Below, in pieces: positions 11,441 to 23,077 of a stretch of DNA of 64,000 nt; within the stretch, counting starts at the first letter, position 1, and every line of letters begins with the position of its first letter. Origin of the DNA: Nymphaea colorata (taxonomy: Eukaryota; Streptophyta; Magnoliopsida; Nymphaeales; Nymphaeaceae); contig NC_045145.1 of assembly GCF_008831285.2 (NCBI RefSeq), forward strand, positions 5,762,802 to 5,826,801, in the 5' to 3' direction. Under the pieces are notes generated by a model. The model ran no database searches. It was not told where the DNA came from and was given only the letters and a program-made list of their open reading frames with translations. A program made the position numbers and the translations under genes.

Positions 11441-13107
11441 AGTTACATCATGTCGTCCCTTCTAATTGAACCTTGCACTTTCAATCATCTTCTTTCTCTC
11501 TTTCCTTCCTTGAATGTTGTCTATATATTATCCATGCATAGTTGCTTGGCTTGCTACTTATATGTGAATGTATGGTGAAAATGAGAGTGTGGTTTGGGGA
11601 CTCTTTATTTTATATTAATTTTTGATGTTGAGACTTGTCCAATCCGGGATATACCCTCACGAAAATGTACATGTTAATATGCATTTGCATGTCATTTTGC
11701 GCTAATTTTCTTCTTAATCATCCCATTAGGAACCCTAACGAGTGTCTCGTTATGTTGCTTGTTTTCTTCCATACCCAACGGTGGAAGAAATATATCCCTT
11801 ACAACAAACTAAATAATAACATTCTATGCTTATATAAATCCTATTTTCCAAAACATTTTCAAAAGGAACCTTCTAACATGGCCTTAGGGACTTAGCTTAA
11901 ACTCTTGCATGAGTCCAAGCTCCCCTCCGGCCCACATTAAACTTAAAGTTGGTAATTTTAAGTTATTCCTTTATTTCTAATCTTGTGAAGGTATGGATGT
12001 ATATACATGTTATATACATCAATGCCAACATGATGACCCCCCATCTTTCTCTCTCTATGCTTTCACTTTTCATTTTATAAATTTTCATATGTGCATGAAT
12101 ACGTATGTACATGTGCTCAATTTCCTCTCTTTCAAATATTTATTCCTCTTTTCAAGACAAATATCTTCTCTTATAAAATTTTTCATACCCATATATACGT
12201 ATGATATTTTTCTTTTCCTCTAAAATCTCTCTTTTTCTTCAAATCAATACATCTTTTCCTCTTAAGCTTTCATATATGTGTATATGTTATGATATGTACA
12301 TATGTATGCATGTCTTTTTCTATCTCTCTCTTTCTTTTCATAAGAGTGCTTTTATCTCTTGTATTCTTCTTAACATTCTCCTCTCACGAACTTTCTATTT
12401 ACCAACTTCATTAAGACCACAAACCAAGTAATGACTCAATGTTGGAATCATGTTTGACAATCCCAATCCATTTTCAAAAACTTTTCCTTCATATATATGA
12501 TATTTACAAAAACAAAAATCTTAGATGTATGTTGTGGTAGGAATGACTTTAGATGAATGTTGTGGTAGGAATGTTTTATATTCTTTCAATCATATAGGGT
12601 AAATGCATCCATGCATTCTCACCCACTTTATTTCACTTATGATCACAAGCACCTCTCCAAAAGAACTTAAGCAAGAAGGGATGGAGCTCTAGCTAGGTGG
12701 TAATCGAATTAGAGCAAAATCTCAAACCTACTTAAAGTCTTAAGAGAACACTAAAGTAATTTCAAAATGATTTCACAAGCTTCTCAAATGATATTTACTA
12801 GTTCCACTTTTTCCTCAAAACATTTCACATTTTCAAGCAACTCTTCAAGAACCTTTTCAAAAATTTGAAACTTCAAACTTTCAATATTTTCTACACTGCA
12901 TACAAGATCAAAAAGATGTTTAAGTTAAAATGAAATGCATCAATGATAAACATAGCCATTGGGTTGATTACCCTCGGTAAAGGCACCGGGAACAGTCGAT
13001 CCTCGTACCGACGGACGAGTCCCTTTCTTTCCTCTTTCAAAACAAAAACCTCATTTTTCTGGAGCACTCCAAAACCAACCAATATTTTGGGATGCAAACA
13101 GTGGGAC

Positions 13108-15400
13108 ACAGGTACAAGTGAGGTTACCCACCCAAGTTTCAGCCTACTACAGGATTAAGAAGATATGAGGCAAGTACAAGCATGATCGATACATAAAATC
13201 CCCCATTCACTCAAGCATTCATCCATACAAATCATCCTGTCATACATGCTTAAGCGGCCAATCCATTTCTCAAAACCCTTAGGTGGTCAAGCAACTCATG
13301 ACTGTCGTTGGCATTTGTGCCTTGGAGGAACTGTAGACGATTGCCAAAGGCTGAAGGCTGGGTTCAAAACAAAAGCACCCACCCTACTTCTATAGGGTGT
13401 TTAGAACATTACCTACCAAGGCTAGCTCGATGTCTAATTCAGCAAGGACCAGAGATGAGATCCGGCAGCCAAGGCTGCTCCTCAGTATCGCAGCACTCTT
13501 CACGCCTGGTCTAGTTGGCTCCAAGTGAACTCGAGCCCTGGCACTATGGTCAAGCTGGCATGGACTTCTTCTTTACTTGGGTAGGGACACTTCATCCCTG
13601 AGGGACCCCAAAGAGATGAGGAACGGCCAGGAAGGATGGCGACAAGGCACGTGTCTTCCGTCCTACAATCTCGGCAAGGGCCCTTCCTTTTCGGATGGTT
13701 ACCTCACGGTCGGTGGGTTTGGTAACTCCCTCTGCACTTGCCGCGTGAGGCTCCTTCCAAACAGGGTGTCGTGTGGGTCTCCTTCCAAATAGGGCGCCAC
13801 CTATCCACGATCCCCTCCCATTTCAGCAATTAAGGTTGCCTTTGGAGTGCACCCTTAACTGTTCCAAAATATCCCCAACGTGGCGCGAGAGGGACTTGCC
13901 TTTTAGGGTCGTTATCTCCTTCCTCCAAAATAGGCACCACTTCCTTTTTTAATGTGCATCCTTCGCCAAATGACTACAAGAGTAACAAGTGTAAAGCTCA
14001 CAAGAAGGGTATATCAATGGAGCATTATTGGAAACTTTCCCCAAATCTTGTGGATTGCCAAGATTCTAACGAAATTTGGGGAGGTTACCGTCAGTGGCTA
14101 AGTCTGGTGAGCCTTGGCCGCCGCCGATTCCCACAACTCCAACCGAGAGTTGCAACTCTCTTGTTCTTGCTCGGATCTGGCCCAATCTTGGTCAATACAC
14201 TCCTCGGAATAGGGCGACACTAGCTAGCTAGGTCCCACCTTCCAATATTCCCCAGTGGCCGAAAATGTAACCTTGAACAACTGCCTAACCCGCAATATGA
14301 AACAATCCAGCTAAAAGTTGTGAACAATCTTATTACAGACGAAGTTGCTTCGATTCTCTCCAAATCCCAATAATAAGATGTGAATGTGTAACAATGCAGA
14401 CAAGAGGTCTCTTGATCGGGCTAGAAGAACAGCCCCAAGATGAGCTGGTGTGATCTACCACTGTGAGTGATAGAAGGCACCAGACAACTCCTTGCAAAGC
14501 CCTTCTTGCCAAACTTCACTCTAGATGAATAAGAGAAATCCCATGCGGGGAGGAAAAACTCAAACTTCAATTCTTCATTATGCCAAAAATTAGGGTTTCC
14601 CCCTTCCACAATCTTTAAATAGTCTCAAAGCATCCCGGTTCTCTAATGTTCTAAACCGAGACGATACAAAGCAACAAAAGCAAAGAGAAAAAGCAAATCA
14701 GTCCTTGAGTGACTCGGTTTTGAGTGAGCCACATCCTCCTTTTGGAATGTCTCAGACTTTGTGGGTCCGAGGGGCACCTGTCTAGGTTTCGCCCAGACTC
14801 GTGTGAACTTGTTAAGCCTGACAGCTGGCACCTGCCTAGGTCAGCCCTTGGCTACTGGGTTCAACCGAGGAAACTTGCCCAGGTTTGCCCTAGGCTTTCT
14901 CCAATGATGGTGGGTTGGGACTCGACATCTGGATGGGCCTGATCTAAACCAGTTCCTAGTTCTTTCTTCTTCTTTTTTGACTCCCCTGCGTAGCCTCCAT
15001 GGATGCTGGTCGCCCATCACTGTCTCACCCTGGTCAGTCTTCTCACCCAGCTCTAGCTCATGCATGTCACACCCCATATCCTCCCTTGGCCTCAACCCGA
15101 TCTCCTTTGCCACTGCCCCATGTTGTTTAAGGCTATCGAAGATAGCCTCACTAAGATTTTTGTCGTATATGCCCGCTATGACTCCATTCCCATTAACCTC
15201 ACTTGGCCGCCCTCGGCCGGCCATCGGCTGCACTCAGCAACGTCCTAGCCTTCCTCAGCACACTTCCCTCCCTTGTGGGCCAAATTCCCTTTACTCTCGA
15301 CAGTACCCTCGGACTTGCCCTGATGCTCTTGGCGCTTCTCGTCGAGGTTAACCTCACTCGATGCTAGCCTTTTCAACTCATCTGGCGGTATTCGATGTGC
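13108..15400 (-). mobile_element. LTR-like repeat, copy A (minus-strand LTR retroelement)
   Basis: Shares ordered blocks with copies B and C: ACAAGTGAGGTTA, then CAGCCTACTACAG, then CCTAGGTGGTCAAG-like, a stretch rich in CCTCCTTCC, and a block whose minus strand has a TATA-like sequence followed by an AACCGAGAC segment. No recognisable protein. It abuts the Tat LTR on the left. It is about 2.3 kb, shorter than B and C, and its right boundary is unclear. Confidence 0.5.
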
Positions 15401-15599
15401 CCAACTACTACCTATGGCTTAAACCTGTTCTACTCGAGTGCCCTTGGCCATGCTGATGGCTGGCCTTGGTACCACCCCAAGTAGGATTGTATCAGGAACT
15501 CTATTCGTGAAAGGGGCACCGACCCTTGGACACATGGACGCTGCGAAGTGAAGCATGGGACACTTGGTAGCTTTAAGGATCAGCCTTAGATGTGGTATA
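15401..15599. other. Unassigned sequence between repeat copies A and B
   Basis: No coding or repeat signature recognised. Probably internal or truncated sequence of the same family. Confidence 0.3.
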
Positions 15600-18500
15600 A
15601 ATGATGTCACCAATGGCTGAATCCTATCCCAAGATCTAGGAAATGTCGAGTAGAAGAATGATAAAATATTAATTACACTTTGATAAACCCGACCGGAGAG
15701 TCACCCCGGTGCAAATTCCCAATAGGATGGTAGTACAAGTGAAGTTAATTCCCACCCAAGTCTTCCAGCCTACTACAAGATTCTAGCAAGATGTGTGTGG
15801 CTTAGTACAGCTCGTAGTGATACATCAAGTCTTTCCTCACTCAACATACAATCAAACTATGTCAAACCACTCTGTCATACATGCCTATATCGCAGCAAAC
15901 CACACCCAACCCCTAGGTGGTCAAGACAACCGAGAACCGTGTCCTTAGCCGTGCGGGCCTTAGAGGGGTTCCAGCCGATTGTGACCCAATAGGCGGGCTG
16001 AAAATCAAGAACACCCTTCCTAGGATCTATAGGGGGATCCAATCTCACCTCTCGAGGCCTCGCTTGGGGTCTCCACATGCTAGCACCGAGGGTAAAGGAC
16101 TAGCAGCAACTGGCTGCCCCTCGGTATCCAACTACCTCCGGTCACGGGCAGCAAGGTGTGGCTTCTTTGTGCTAGAACAATGAACATGAAAATCAATGTT
16201 CTTTCAAGATATATCAGCAAAAGGGAAGAGGGAATTCAATCACCAGATTGCCGAGTAACCCCAAGTTGAATGTGTGACTTTGGGGGAAACGGTCGTCGGA
16301 TGTCATCGGTAGGCACCTTCCTCTTCCCAGCTACAACTCACGCACGGCCGTGGTTGAAGTCCTTGCTCCTTTGCTAGTTCACATTACGACAAGAAGAAAC
16401 CAGCAAGCTTTAACGTTCAAAAATTAACAATGAATTAACTTCCAAGAGGGGATAGCCATCACTGTTAAGACCATATAAACCCTAGTCAATAGAATTGATT
16501 TAGGAAAGTGATGGCCAGTAATCTTCAGCTCCCCTCGCAATCTTTAGCTCCTAGGGTTCCAACAATAGGGATGCTGGCAGCAACCGAGTTGGATTTGGCT
16601 TCTTCACTCCCACGAGCTCTCAACCATAGTTATGATGCACGATATATTCTCAAGCAAAAGAAGCAACAATTGAGGAATAGTCAAGAATAGATGTGGACAA
16701 GTTCGAGTAAATGCGCTTCACCGGATCACAATAGGGCCCCAAGGAAGAATCATCAATGGGGGAGGCAAGTGTTGGATGTGCCAATGCACGCGTGTCTTTA
16801 TCCTCCGACGTGCAATGTTCGATTTAAGTTCTAGCTAAGGATGCTTTCCCATCGTCAAGGTGATCTAACTCTGATAAGTGCGTGCAAGGTTGACGTGAAC
16901 TTCTCCAAGGATGTGGCTAGGGTTTGACTCTTTTCCTCCTTCCAAGTTGGTAGATCTCCTTCCAAAAATATGGGATAGTTCACCTTCTGAGTAGCGCGAG
17001 GTGATTGGCTTCCTTCTACGTTGGGTGAGAGGGTCCCACCAAGGAGACGTGGCAGCCCCTCACTTTCCTAACTCGATATGTCCAGATTCAATGAACCAAA
17101 GTGTGATATCTTCTTCCGAGAATATTGGAGGCGATCAAGGAAAGTATGCTCTCCCTTTTTTGGACGTAGGATCCTCCAAAGACGCGTGGCCTCTTCTCCT
17201 CGTCTCGTTCGAATTACTTCCTATCTAGCTAGCCATTGACCAGCCTTTTCCATGCTCCACGTGTCCTCCTCCTTGGGCTGGCGAGATCCCCTTCCTAAAA
17301 TGTGGGAGACATTTTAGGAAGGGATTTGAATTTCGCAAGAGGCACCAACCCCATCACGGCTGCACCTTCCTAGCTTGTTGCTAGGGTTTCTTCACGCCGG
17401 CCTTCTCAACGCAAAATATCTAAACTGCCCATGCTAGTCAATGCACCAAATAAAAGAATTATTCAAATGAGGGGCAAATTAGGAATGCGTCACCAGAACT
17501 GGGGTTGAACCGAAAATAAAAAATGAAATTGGGGAGGTGGTGCCGTTTATTGGCAAGAATTCTAGTAGACTCGCTAGTGCAGTCCGATCTTTGTCCACCG
17601 CTAATTCCACCACCAAATGAGCTCTGATCGCTGCCAAATTTGAGTATGATGCAGCTAAGACAAGGGTGATCAATCTGCTGTTAGTCCCGTCCTCCAATCT
17701 TCAATGGATCGTCGGATTCCGACCTATAAACAGCAAGTTGTAGCAGTGGTTTTCAGCAGGGTATCATGCGGCTGAATAAGTCCCTCGTTAGCTCGTTCTC
17801 CTTGTCGTTAAAATGATTAAAACCAGTCATGAGAATCTGCTGTAGGATGATATATCTAACCGAGACCACAAGGGTGAATCTCGAGTGCTAGATCCTTGCC
17901 ACTGAGACAAGAAAATGCATCAGATCTCCCTCCAAATGCTCAATCGATGTAGATCTTCAACCAAGTTGAAATCATTTGAATCAACCCATGTTAGGTGATC
18001 GTGAGGTGTTCTCCTGTTAGATCCACAAGGTTGGAAACTAAACCATCAATCTACCCTAATCACCTAGGAGTTTCAGTACTTAGCTTTTGTAGAAAGCCGC
18101 TGGTGGTTGAAGTGCAAGACAGGATGCCGCTGCCGCTGCCACAAGCACCACCAACCTACTTTGCATGATCCCTTGATTCCTCGGTCTTTAAACTCTCTCG
18201 GGGTTGAAGAGAATGCACCAAAGGAAGTGAAGGTATTGCTGGAATCTTTCGATGACGACAACCGGTCGCTGTCTCTCTAGTTGAAACCGACAATGATCTC
18301 ATGACAAGGGTGAGAATTCGTGTAGTGCTCACGGCCATGCCCTAGGGGCCAAGTTCCCCACACTCGAGGATGAAAGAGAAAATCAACCTTAATTCCTCAA
18401 AAGCATATCTACAATGTCTCGGTTATGGCCTTTATAGAATTAGGCTGAACTAGTTCTAACTTGTATCTCGAGTTGAGACGCTCAAACAAAGCAAGGAAAT

Positions 18501-19130
18501 AAGACCAATACATAAGCAAATGTTTCAAAAGCAATAACAATAATAAAATGTCTTAGAGCTGAAATAGAAGTGGGCTCACGCCCAACTCGCCTAGGTTGCC
18601 CTAGGCTGCTGAAAAAGGGAATGGGCTTGCGCCCACCTTGCCTAGGTTATTCCTAGGCTATTGAAGTAGACTCCCCTCAAGCCGAGCCCACCGTCTCAAC
18701 TAGGTCTGATCTTGCTAAACCCTCTAGGTGCTGCCCACCTAGGTCTTCCTGCTGACTTGCGCTCTTAGCTTCACTTAGGCTTACAATGCGTCTTGAGCTT
18801 GTCACTTCATCCTGGCCGATAACCTCACTAAGATTCCAGATATCTATCATGGTCGCTGCCATACTGAACTTTGAAGGATTAGCCTCCCTAGGATTTTCTA
18901 TGTCTGTTGTAGCCGCTCCCACAAGTGAAAACGTAACCTCACTTAGTTTCTCGCTGCAAGCCTCAGCAGAAACACTCTCAAAGTTAACCTCCCTTAACTT
19001 TGTAACATGCCTCGTAGTTGCGTCTGCGCTAACAAACATAGCCTCACTTTGCATTCCAAGGCCTTCGGCATCAGCCTTGGCCATACTCGGTCGGGCGCTA
19101 GGTTGGCCTATATCAATAGCATCAGATGGT
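15600..19130 (-). mobile_element. LTR-like repeat, copy B (minus-strand LTR retroelement)
   Basis: The left end (GCTGAATCCTATCCCAAGATC near 15614) aligns with GCCGAATCC...CAAGATC in copy C near 33645. The middle aligns through the CTACTACA and CCTAGGTGG blocks, and the right part through CTACAATGTCTCGGTT (18410) and GCGCCCACCTTGCCTAGG (18630). On the minus strand CTATAAAGGCC near 18430 would be a promoter TATA box. From about 18700 to 19130 the sequence has repeated CCTCACTNAGG motifs. The minus frame is open over 174 codons at 18677-19201, but it looks low in complexity and I do not call it a gene. Confidence 0.55.
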
Positions 19131-19191
19131 TGAAATTTGAATGTGATGCATTGGGGGGAACGAATGTTGCTATTTGGTAGCCGAGCAGCAA

Positions 19192-19648
19192 TGCCAGACA
19201 ACGGCTAGTGGTTGCAGGCTGAGAGGACGTTTCAGATAACGGTTCTGCTGCCAGATGGCTTGCGGGTAGAAGTGTCTGTGGTGAACCGCTGGCATACGTG
19301 GTAGTGGTTGTTGGACAGATGGCCGACATGCAGTTGTAGCCCCGCGATCGCGCTTGAACTTCGGTGGGATAGTCTTGCCACCTTAGTTTTGAATTTGAAA
19401 CCATGTAATGGCTTTGGCCGAGTACTTAAGCCAAGCCGAGTAGTGTACAACGTAGATGAGTTGTAATGCTTTGAGTCTTTGTAAAGTTTTGCTATCAAGA
19501 AAAAGACTAAGTCCTCGAGCTGAGGAAAAAACTGGTTGTCCCTTGTTATTTGGAGTTTCCATATGGGAGGTGATAGGCTGGTAAGTCTAAGAGTGCAAAC
19601 TTACGTTGTGCAGGTGAAGAACGAAAGAAAAATTTGTCCCTTTAATAG
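19192..19648 (+). repeat. 5' LTR of the 19-23 kb Ty3/gypsy element
   Basis: Starts TGCCAGACAACGG and ends just before the primer site. It aligns along its length with 37059-37500, sharing for example GCCGAGTACTTAAGCCA, CTATCAAGAAAAAGACTAAG and GGTGAAGAACGAAAGAAAAA. Confidence 0.75.
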
Positions 19649-19649
19649 T

Positions 19650-19661
19650 TGGTATCAGAGC
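19650..19661 (+). promoter_or_regulatory. Primer-binding site for initiator tRNA-Met
   Basis: TGGTATCAGAGC, the standard plant LTR-element sequence complementary to the 3' end of tRNA-iMet, directly after the LTR. Confidence 0.9.
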
Positions 19662-19716
19662 CCAGAACATAACCATAACTAATGGTGTTTAGACCCGGGA
19701 GACAAGACTCTCTCGC

Positions 19717-20396
19717 TTGGAGGAATCCATCAATTCATTGATGACTCAAGTGTCTTCTGCTTCGTCAGACTACCATCGAATTATGGAGCATCTGACTCAG
19801 TTGGAGAATCAGATGAAGGAACTCACTGCTCGTTTGGATGGTTTGTTTGATGACTTCTCTAATGAGCTTGGGGAGGCCAGTCTTGCTTGGCAACAAGAAC
19901 TTGTTGTAGTGCACGGTGCTTTGGGAACGGACATAGGGGAGACTCCAAAGATAAAGGTCCCAGAGCCGAAATTCCATGGTGCTCGATGTTTGAAGGACTT
20001 GGAGAACTATCTTTGAGACATTGAGCAGTACTTCAAAGCTGTTCATACCAAAGAGGAGGATAAGGTCACTGTTGTAGCTATGTATCTGTAGAATGATGCC
20101 AAGTTGTGGTGGCGAAGCAAGTTGGAAGTAGATAATCATGCTAGTAAGGTGCCTATCTCTACTTGGGCGAAGATGAAGCAGGAACTTACTCATCAGTTGT
20201 CTAGATTGCGTGGGAGGGTCTACGAAAGTAGACAAGCTCCATTCGAGACTATGTCAAGGCATTTTTGTCGTTGATGCTTGACATAAAGAATATTGCGGAG
20301 GAAGACATGCTCTTCTATTTTATGAGTGGTCTTCAGTCGTGGGCTCAGACAAAAATCTGTAGACAAGAGATGAAGGACTTTTCTTCTGCTTAAGCA
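19717..20396 (+). pseudogene. gag of the 19-23 kb element
   Basis: Opens with a coiled-coil-like N-terminus (EHLTQLENQMKELTARLDGL) followed by KIKVPEPKFHGARCLKDLENYL, the typical start of the capsid domain. The frame is then cut by TGA at 20014-20016 and TAG near 20088, both at positions where relatives have Trp, so they are G-to-A changes. The fold continues downstream (DIEQYFKAV, NDAKLWWRSK). No intact product. Confidence 0.8.
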
Positions 20397-21114
20397 ATGG
20401 TCGTCTTTCTCTTAGATTTTCGTGCCCAGCCAAGTGGTGAAATTTCTAAGAACCAGCCACAAAAACAGTACAGGTCGGGGAAGGCGAAAGATGGTTGTAA
20501 GAGGAAGGAGGGCCAAAGAGGCATACCCTCCAAGTCTTCCAGCTACTCAGGCTGCCTCATTAGCAAAGGCCTTCATCGTCCACGAGATTGCCCTCAGAGG
20601 AAGGAGATGAATGCTATCGTCCAGGAGCTGGATAATGAGTCAAAGGCACTCATCATTGCAGCCCTGATGCACATGAAGCCCCTTCGACGGGTGAACACTC
20701 TGCAACAGTCTCTTAAGGACACAACCTTGAGTCTTGGGTTGTTGTATATTGAGGTCTGGTTAAACGAAGTCCCACTCATGCCTTGGTGGATACAGGGGCA
20801 ACCTACAATTTTGTGGCTAGGCCTTGTGGTAAAGCCAAATGCCAGCCATGTGAAAGCCATCAATGTTGTTCCTTTAGTGACGGACATCGAAGCGAAAGCT
20901 ATCAAGACGAAAGTTGGGCCATGGTTGGGTAAGTGTAACTTCACAGGTTGCATACTCGATGACTTCGATGTGATGCTAGGCATGAAATTTCTCATCCAAG
21001 CCAAGGCAACAGTCTTGCTGCATCTGAAGTCTTTGATGATTTCGAATGAGAAGATGCCTTACCTGGTTTCATTGATAACAAGCAGGGCTGTTGTAGAAGC
21101 CATCTCGTCCTTCC
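20397..21114 (+). pseudogene. Zinc-knuckle and protease region of the 19-23 kb element
   Basis: The frame open at 20397-21167 mixes remnants with frameshifts. A nucleocapsid-like piece (GLHRPRDCPQRKEMNAI) lies near 20570-20615. The protease active site LVDTGATYNFVA is readable only in another frame at about 20779-20814. DDFDVMLGMKFL near 20958 marks the protease C-terminus. The frame change between them abolishes the enzyme. Confidence 0.7.
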
Positions 21115-21975
21115 TTGACCTTTTTAGCTGCATTGAAAGAAGTCGGCCCGGATTCGAAACAAGGTAATGTCTCTCCTATTGTGCAGGAATTGCTTGAAAG
21201 ATTCTCTGATGTTATGCTGAAGGAGTTCCCACGGAGACACAACATGGATAATGAGATTGAACTGGTGCCAGGTGTTCGGCCTTTTTCACAGGCCCCATAT
21301 CGGATGTCCCCACCAGAGTTGGCTGAGCTACGTCGACAACTTGATGAACTGCTTGAAGCCGGTTACATTCAGCCGTCCAAGGCTTCTTACGGAGTGCCAG
21401 TCTTGTTCCAATGCAAGAAGGACGGGTCACTGTAGAAGTGCGTGGACTATAGAGCCTTGAACAAGCTCACGGTGAAGAACAAGTACCCTGTGCTTCAAGT
21501 GGAAGACTTGTTCGATCGGCTAGGTTATGCTCAAATTTTCAAAAAAATGGATTTACGGTTTGGGTAATATCATGTTGGGATAGCCAAGGGGGATGAGCCG
21601 AAAACGGCATGTATTACTCGTTATGGTTCATTTGAGTACCTTGTAATGAGTTTTGGGCTCTGTAATGGGTTGGACACCCGGTAGGCTATGAAAGTAAAAA
21701 ACTGTTGGACACAGAACAACGATATTCCGCCCAAAAGAAGGAAATGACAGCAGTTGTCCATTACCTAAAGCTTTGGAGGCACTATCTACTTGGGCGGCAT
21801 TTCAGAGTGGCGACAGACAATGTGGTGAATAGCTACTGTCACAATTGGGGCTAAGTGCCAAGCAGGCATGCTGGAAATATTTTTTGGTGGAGTTTGACAT
21901 GGACATAGTGCATCGATCGAGGAAAGCCAATCAGACTACTGACGCACTAAGCCGAAGACTGCAGGCAAAGGTCTG
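21115..21975 (+). pseudogene. RT and RNase H of the 19-23 kb element, internally deleted
   Basis: RT begins with FPRRHNMDNEIELVPG and PYRMSPPELAELRRQL, then CVDYRALNKLTVKNKYP after a TAG at 21433-21435. The sequence runs to YLVMSFGLCNG near 21668, then jumps to RNase H (LLDTEQRYSAQKKEM, near 21704), so the RT catalytic YVDD region and thumb are deleted. RNase H continues through YLLGRHFRVATDNV and ends at DALSRRLQ near 21960. Several stops remain. Confidence 0.8.
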
Positions 21976-22974
21976 TACTGAGGCGGTGATGACTTGTGTC
22001 TCTGGTGACTTGATGAAGAGAATTTGGCAGGCTACGACCACTGATTCAGCAATTGCCCACCTCATTGACTTGGTGAAGGAGGGCACCTGTCGATGATTTT
22101 GGCCACAAGATGAGATCTTATTCGCCAAGGGGAATCAGATATACGTCCTCTTATCAGGCAGATTTTGAAAGGAGTTCTTGGGGGAAATGCATGATAGCCC
22201 ATGGGTTGGCCATCCTAGCCAAGACCGCATGTTGGCCGTAATTGCTTGGCATTTCTACTTACCGAAGATGGACGCAGGCATTGAACAGTATTCAAACTTG
22301 CCTAGTCTGCTAGCAAGATAAGATAGACAAGCAACTTTTGGGTGGACTACTGCAGCCACTTCCTATTTCGGACCGATTGTGGCAAAGTGTTTCCTTGGAT
22401 TTTATCACGGGATTGTTGACAGTAGATGGTATGGGATCGATCTTGGTGATTGTTAATTGATTTTCAAAGTATGTGACCTTCGTCCCTGCCCCAAAAGTAT
22501 GCTTGACCTACCAAGCGGCCAAGCTTTTCTTCAGCAATGTGGTGAAGTATTGGGAGTCCCTGTCGACATAGTGGTTGACCGTTTCACTGGTCGATTCTGG
22601 ACCTACTTGTTTAAGTTGTTGGGAATGAAGCTGAACTTTTCAACCAACAATCATCCACAAAGCAATGGCCAAACTGAGCAGATTAATTGCACTCTAGAGG
22701 AATATTTTTTGGCATTGTGTGATTGCAAACCAGAAGAATTGGACGACCCTGTTGGACTTGGTGCAGTTTTGCTACAATTTGCAGAAAACAAGTACCACGG
22801 AAAAGAGCCCATTCGAAGTTGTGTTGGGGCAACAACCCATCATCCCGATGGACTTAAGTGTTTTAAGTTCAGGAAACTGTTCTGTAGCAGTGAATATGCT
22901 TCAAGACAGGCAAGAGGCTATGGCTGAAGCTCAGGATTGCTTAGCCAACGCCATAAAAAGAACAAAAAAGGCAG
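21976..22974 (+). pseudogene. Integrase of the 19-23 kb element, truncated
   Basis: The zinc-binding domain is degraded (GHPSQDRMLAVIAWHFYLP near 22212). The core is readable as DRFTGRFWTYLFKLLGMKLN, then FSTNNHPQSNGQTEQINC, then LVQFCYNLQKTSTTEKSPFE, VLGQQPIIPMDL. The reading frame switches near 22750. It ends at about 22974 with AQDCLANAIKRTKK, before the C-terminal domain. Confidence 0.8.
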
Positions 22975-23077
22975 CCCTTGCAACTAACCTACTAGGCTTA
23001 CCCTTGGCTGCCTCGCCTTGCCTATGGCTCATCACTACAATGGTGGTAACCTCCCTTTGCTCTTCATCGCATTCAGC
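22975..23077 (-). other. Fragment of the minus-strand element left of the hAT insertion
   Basis: AGCCCTTGCAACTAACCTAC and GGCTGCCTCGCC match 36945-37000 beside copy C. This is the sequence into which the hAT element at 23078 inserted; it resumes at 29731. Confidence 0.5.
23070..23077. repeat. Left target-site duplication of hAT-1
   Basis: CATTCAGC, identical to 29723-29730. Confidence 0.95.

Larger units (their letters stand above)
3236..13107 (+). mobile_element. Tat-lineage Ty3/gypsy LTR retrotransposon, 5' end missing
   Basis: The order is gag, protease, G-patch-like segment, RT, RNase H, archaeal-type RNase H, integrase, 3' UTR hairpin array, polypurine tract and a long 3' LTR. The second RNase H between the first RNase H and integrase is the hallmark of the Tat group (Ogre/Retand relatives). 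The 5' LTR and primer site are lost in or before the gap. Frameshifts and stops in every part show it cannot move by itself. The right limit is inferred from where the unrelated minus-strand repeat begins near 13108. Confidence 0.85.
9566..13107 (+). mobile_element. 3' LTR of the Tat element (about 3.5 kb)
   Basis: Starts TGTAATCACCCC right after the polypurine tract. It contains two tandem arrays, a TATA box at 10229, a purine/pyrimidine-rich leader and a five-fold tandem repeat, then AT-rich sequence to about 13.1 kb. No coding region was found; the AT-rich part (11441-12940) holds only low-complexity sequence. The right end is uncertain: the unrelated repeat A begins near 13108 and no second LTR is available for comparison. 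Tat elements are known for LTRs of several kb. Confidence 0.55.
19192..22974 (+). mobile_element. Decayed Ty3/gypsy retrotransposon lacking its 3' end
   Basis: It has a 457-bp LTR, a tRNA-iMet primer site, gag, protease, RT, RNase H and integrase in the usual Ty3 order on the plus strand, with no second RNase H. The sequence stops inside the integrase C-terminal region near 22974, where sequence like that at 36945-37000 begins, so the 3' LTR is missing here. A matching LTR occurs at 37059. Many stops and a deletion across the RT active site show it is dead. The RNase H wording (DTEQRYSAQKKEMTAVV, YLLGRHF) is of chromovirus type, but I see no chromodomain. Confidence 0.85.

Noticed and set aside
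14841-15351. Overlapping minus and plus frames of 130 and 124 codons
   Set aside because: Opposite-strand mirror frames in GC-rich repeat copy A without recognisable domain or conservation in copies B and C.
18677-19201. Minus-strand frame of 174 codons in repeat copy B
   Set aside because: Built from repeated CCTCACTNAGG motifs, with a plus-strand frame open over the same stretch; no domain and no counterpart in copy C at the same place.
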